DNA of 8,959 nt from Rubrobacter sp. (GTDB taxonomy: Bacteria; Actinomycetota; Rubrobacteria; Rubrobacterales; Rubrobacteraceae): the NCBI GenBank assembly GCA_013815485.1, contig JACDGB010000046.1, forward strand, positions 1-8,959, written 5' to 3'. Under the pieces are notes generated by a model, which saw only the letters and a program-made list of their open reading frames with translations, ran no database searches and was not told where the DNA came from. Below, piece by piece: positions 6,483 to 8,959 of the stretch. Position 1 is the stretch's first letter, and each line of letters begins with the position of its first letter. The translations under genes and the position numbers were made by a program.

Positions 6483-6505
6483 CCGAATGAGCTGGCTGCA
6501 TTCGG
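6483..6505. terminator. 7-bp inverted repeat, possible terminator-like hairpin
   Basis: CCGAATG (6483-6489) and CATTCGG (6499-6505) pair perfectly around a 9-nt loop, about 94 nt after the hydrolase stop. There is no U-run, so intrinsic termination is doubtful. It is the second of four inverted repeats in this 208-bp intergenic region. Confidence 0.28.
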
Positions 6506-6528
6506 GCCACCTCGGGACAGCGGCGGGA

Positions 6529-6547
6529 TTACTGCTGTTAACAGTAA
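6529..6547. promoter_or_regulatory. Operator-like palindrome upstream of the tsaD promoter
   Basis: TTACTGCTGTTAACAGTAA contains the inverted repeat TTACTG-N7-CAGTAA and, inside it, the perfect 10-bp palindrome CTGTTAACAG. It ends 13 nt before the candidate -35 box of tsaD, a position that suits a regulator binding site. No known operator family is recognised. Confidence 0.35.
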
Positions 6548-6560
6548 CCGGCGAGCGATG

Positions 6561-6591
6561 CTGACAGGATCACAGGCCGAAATGCTATAAA
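6561..6591 (+). promoter_or_regulatory. Leaderless extended -10 promoter of tsaD
   Basis: CTGACA (6561-6566, five of six matches to TTGACA) and TGCTATAAA (6583-6591, an extended -10 box with TATAAA at 6586-6591) are 19 nt apart. The tsaD GTG begins 6 nt after the -10 box, where transcription should start, and no Shine-Dalgarno site exists. tsaD is therefore probably transcribed separately as a leaderless mRNA. Confidence 0.5.
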
Positions 6592-6605
6592 CGGCCTGTG
6601 ATCCT
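6566..6605. repeat. Perfect 14-bp inverted repeat enclosing the tsaD -10 box and start codon
   Basis: AGGATCACAGGCCG (6566-6579) and CGGCCTGTGATCCT (6592-6605) are exact reverse complements separated by 12 nt (AAATGCTATAAA) that contain the -10 box. The right arm includes the tsaD GTG and codons 2-3. In RNA from an upstream start it would form a strong hairpin hiding the start codon; in DNA it could be a bipartite operator or a cruciform. Confidence 0.75.
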
Positions 6606-7587
6606 CGCCATCGAAACCTCCTGTGACGATACCTGCGCGGCGGTCGTCGAGCCCGATGGACGCCGCGCTCGCTCGAACGTCGTCCACACCCAGACGGAGC
6701 ATGCGCGCTACGGCGGCGTCGTCCCCGAGGTTGCGTCCCGCGCCCACCTCGAACGACTCGACGGTGTGATCTCAGCGTCACTGATAGAGGCGAATATCAC
6801 CGTCGATGACGTGACTCACGTCGCGGTGACGGTGAGACCGGGGCTCATCGGCGCGCTCCTCGTTGGGGTGGCGGCGGCAAAAGGGCTCGCCTATGCGAGA
6901 TCCCTCCCTCTCGTGCCCGTCAACCATCTGGAGGGACATGTCGCCTCGGCGTATCTGGCCGACCCGTCTCTGGAGCCGCCGTTCGTAGCCCTGATCGCCT
7001 CGGGCGGCCATACCGCTCTCTACTCCGTAGAGGCAGCCGGACAGATGTACCTCCTCGGGGAGACCCTGGACGATGCCGCTGGCGAGGCTCTCGACAAGGG
7101 CGCCAGGATGCTGGGTCTCGGTTTTCCCGGTGGACCGGAGATCTCGAAGGCCGCGAAGAGCGGCGACCCCACCCGCTATGACTTCCCTGTCGGACTCAAG
7201 AACCGGGACAACCTGGACTTCAGCTTCTCTGGCCTGAAGACGAGCCTGCTCTACAAACTGAGGTCGCTCGGAGAGGAGGGAGCCCGCGAAGAGCTTCCGC
7301 ACCTGGCCGCGAGCTACGAGGCTGCGGTCGTCGCCGCGCTCTCCCGCAAGTTCCTGCGCGCCGCGGATATCCACGAGTCCCCGACGCTCGTCGTCGCCGG
7401 AGGAGTCGCCGCGAACGGTCTGCTGCGGCGTAGATTGGGCGAGGAGTGCGAGAAATTGGGGCTTCGGCTCGTCGTGCCATCACCGGAATTATGCACGGAC
7501 AACGCGGCCATGATCGGGGCCTCCGCCGCCCGTTCTCCGTCCATCCCCTTCCCCGACTACCTCAGCCTGAACGCCCGCAGCGTCTAG
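6598..7587 (+). CDS. tsaD: tRNA N6-adenosine threonylcarbamoyltransferase TsaD
   Basis: TsaD is the catalytic subunit of the t6A complex; it moves the threonylcarbamoyl group from threonylcarbamoyl-AMP to N6 of A37 in ANN-decoding tRNAs. The 329 aa show ILAIETSCDDTCAAV (2-16), VTVRPGLIGALLVG (77-90), VNHLEGHVASAY (108-119) with metal ligands H110 and H114, ASGGHTALY, DDAAGEALDKGARMLGL, FSFSGLKTS, and ELCTDNAAMIGA with the third ligand D301. Start GTG 6598 gives the standard N-terminus. It has no Shine-Dalgarno site and is probably leaderless. Unlike the usual actinobacterial order, tsaD does not follow rimI directly: about 2.6 kb with three other genes separates them. The TAG stop shares CTAG with the stop of the opposing zinc-ribbon gene. 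Confidence 0.97.
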   Translation: MILAIETSCDDTCAAVVEPDGRRARSNVVHTQTEHARYGGVVPEVASRAHLERLDGVISASLIEANITVDDVTHVAVTVRPGLIGALLVGVAAAKGLAYARSLPLVPVNHLEGHVASAYLADPSLEPPFVALIASGGHTALYSVEAAGQMYLLGETLDDAAGEALDKGARMLGLGFPGGPEISKAAKSGDPTRYDFPVGLKNRDNLDFSFSGLKTSLLYKLRSLGEEGAREELPHLAASYEAAVVAALSRKFLRAADIHESPTLVVAGGVAANGLLRRRLGEECEKLGLRLVVPSPELCTDNAAMIGASAARSPSIPFPDYLSLNARSV

Positions 7588-7829
7588 GAAACGCCCGGCC
7601 CGGAGAGGGCGCGCTCCCTTTCCTTGCCGGTGAGGACGGTGCTTCTGGCGCACCTGATGCACGTCGCGTGGATGTTCCCGGCGTGGTTCTTGACGTAGAA
7701 GAAGATCATCTTCTTCGGAACCCGGTACAGGATGTGGTCCGTCCGCGCCTCGCAACGCTCGCAGTATCGTTCCTCGCGCCCAAGTTCCTTCGGGATGCGG
7801 CTTAGGCTCGGTAGCCTCTCGGGGATCAT
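7584..7829 (-). CDS. Small zinc-ribbon protein
   Basis: The 81 aa carry two CxxC knuckles, YCERC (C23, C26) and TCIRC (C57, C60), 30 residues apart, as in a four-cysteine zinc ribbon that would bind one zinc ion. The middle (RVPKKMIFFYVKN) is basic and aromatic, and the protein has no signal peptide or membrane helix. Role unknown: such ribbons bind nucleic acid or proteins. ATG 7829 has no Shine-Dalgarno site but has TACAAT 7 nt upstream, so a leaderless start is likely. It lies where groES sits in many actinobacteria, but on the opposite strand and unrelated. Its promoter overlaps that of groEL, so heat-shock or HrcA control could extend to it. Confidence 0.8.
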   Translation of the reverse strand: MIPERLPSLSRIPKELGREERYCERCEARTDHILYRVPKKMIFFYVKNHAGNIHATCIRCARSTVLTGKERERALSGPGVS

Positions 7830-7832
7830 GGT

Positions 7833-7861
7833 TTGAATTGTAGCGCGGTCGGGACTATACT
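7833..7861 (+). promoter_or_regulatory. groEL promoter, sigma-A type
   Basis: TTGAAT (7833-7838) and TATACT (7856-7861) are exactly 17 nt apart. The predicted start near 7868 abuts the CIRCE operator, the classic layout for HrcA repression. The leader would be about 78 nt. Confidence 0.72.
7837..7842 (-). promoter_or_regulatory. -10 box of the leaderless zinc-ribbon gene
   Basis: Reverse-strand TACAAT lies 7 nt before the ATG at 7829, with no ribosome binding site between. It overlaps the -35 box of groEL on the other strand, so the two promoters may compete. I see no convincing -35 box. Confidence 0.42.
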
Positions 7862-7868
7862 TTCGTCG

Positions 7869-7895
7869 TTGGCACTCCGAACGCCAGAGTGCCAG
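7869..7895. promoter_or_regulatory. CIRCE operator (HrcA binding site)
   Basis: TTGGCACTC-N9-GAGTGCCAG matches the CIRCE consensus TTAGCACTC-N9-GAGTGCTAA with one change in the left arm and two in the right. The A-to-G and T-to-C changes compensate each other, so the symmetry is kept in 8 of 9 positions. It sits right after the predicted groEL transcription start. HrcA bound here would repress groEL until heat shock. Confidence 0.9.
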
Positions 7896-7930
7896 AAGCG
7901 GGGTTCCCCGCGAAGACAGGTAAAGTCTAG

Positions 7931-8959
<1,029 letters not shown>

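Noticed and set aside
6440..6490. 16-codon frame MSNRHPLEWAGSARAE after a G-rich stretch
   Set aside because: Too short, overlaps two hairpins, and the MxNRH likeness to the small ORF at 5071 stops after five residues; treated as chance.
6778..7374. Reverse-strand open frame (198 codons) inside tsaD
   Set aside because: Antisense to a fully conserved tsaD; no motif or ribosome binding site seen.

Overview
The window is a high-GC bacterial chromosome segment, probably from a deep-branching actinobacterium; a Rubrobacter-like organism is my best guess from gene order and GroEL sequence, but it is not proven. The order alr, tsaE, tsaB, rimI, tsaD, groEL matches the well-known actinobacterial neighbourhood (in mycobacteria alr-tsaE-tsaB-rimI-tsaD-groES-groEL1). 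The signals found (Shine-Dalgarno sites, actinobacterial TANNNT -10 boxes, leaderless starts, a CIRCE operator) fit that group.

Layout. Positions 19-3965 are a compact forward-strand run: alanine racemase (alr), a small two-helix membrane protein overlapping its end, a PspC-domain membrane protein, a family-4-type uracil-DNA glycosylase homologue, then tsaE, tsaB and rimI joined by overlapping start/stop codons. A reverse-strand pair follows: a 79-aa membrane protein whose stop shares a CTAG with the rimI stop, and a RimJ-type GNAT acetyltransferase with a possible 31-aa upstream small ORF. An AT-rich divergent control region separates these from a secreted serine hydrolase of the Streptomyces R61 DD-peptidase type (5187-6389). 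After a 208-bp intergenic region rich in inverted repeats comes tsaD (6598-7587). Its end converges, again on a shared CTAG, with a small reverse-strand zinc-ribbon gene. That gene diverges from groEL, which starts at 7946 and runs off the right edge.

How the genes work together. TsaB, TsaD and TsaE make up the bacterial t6A37 tRNA modification machinery apart from TsaC; RimI is their usual genomic companion. Here tsaD is separated from tsaE-tsaB-rimI by a block of about 2.6 kb and has its own apparently leaderless promoter. Alr (D-alanine supply) and the R61-like hydrolase (D-Ala-D-Ala type substrates) both touch cell-wall D-alanine chemistry. groEL has a clear sigma-A-type promoter with a CIRCE element at the predicted transcription start, so HrcA heat-shock control is likely. 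No groES lies in front of it.

Most notable: a perfect 14-bp inverted repeat that encloses the tsaD -10 box and covers its start codon; overlapping divergent promoters beside CIRCE; a uracil-DNA glycosylase homologue lacking the expected motif histidine; and the missing groES at its usual site. I found no tRNA, rRNA, CRISPR array, insertion sequence or clearly new multi-gene system.
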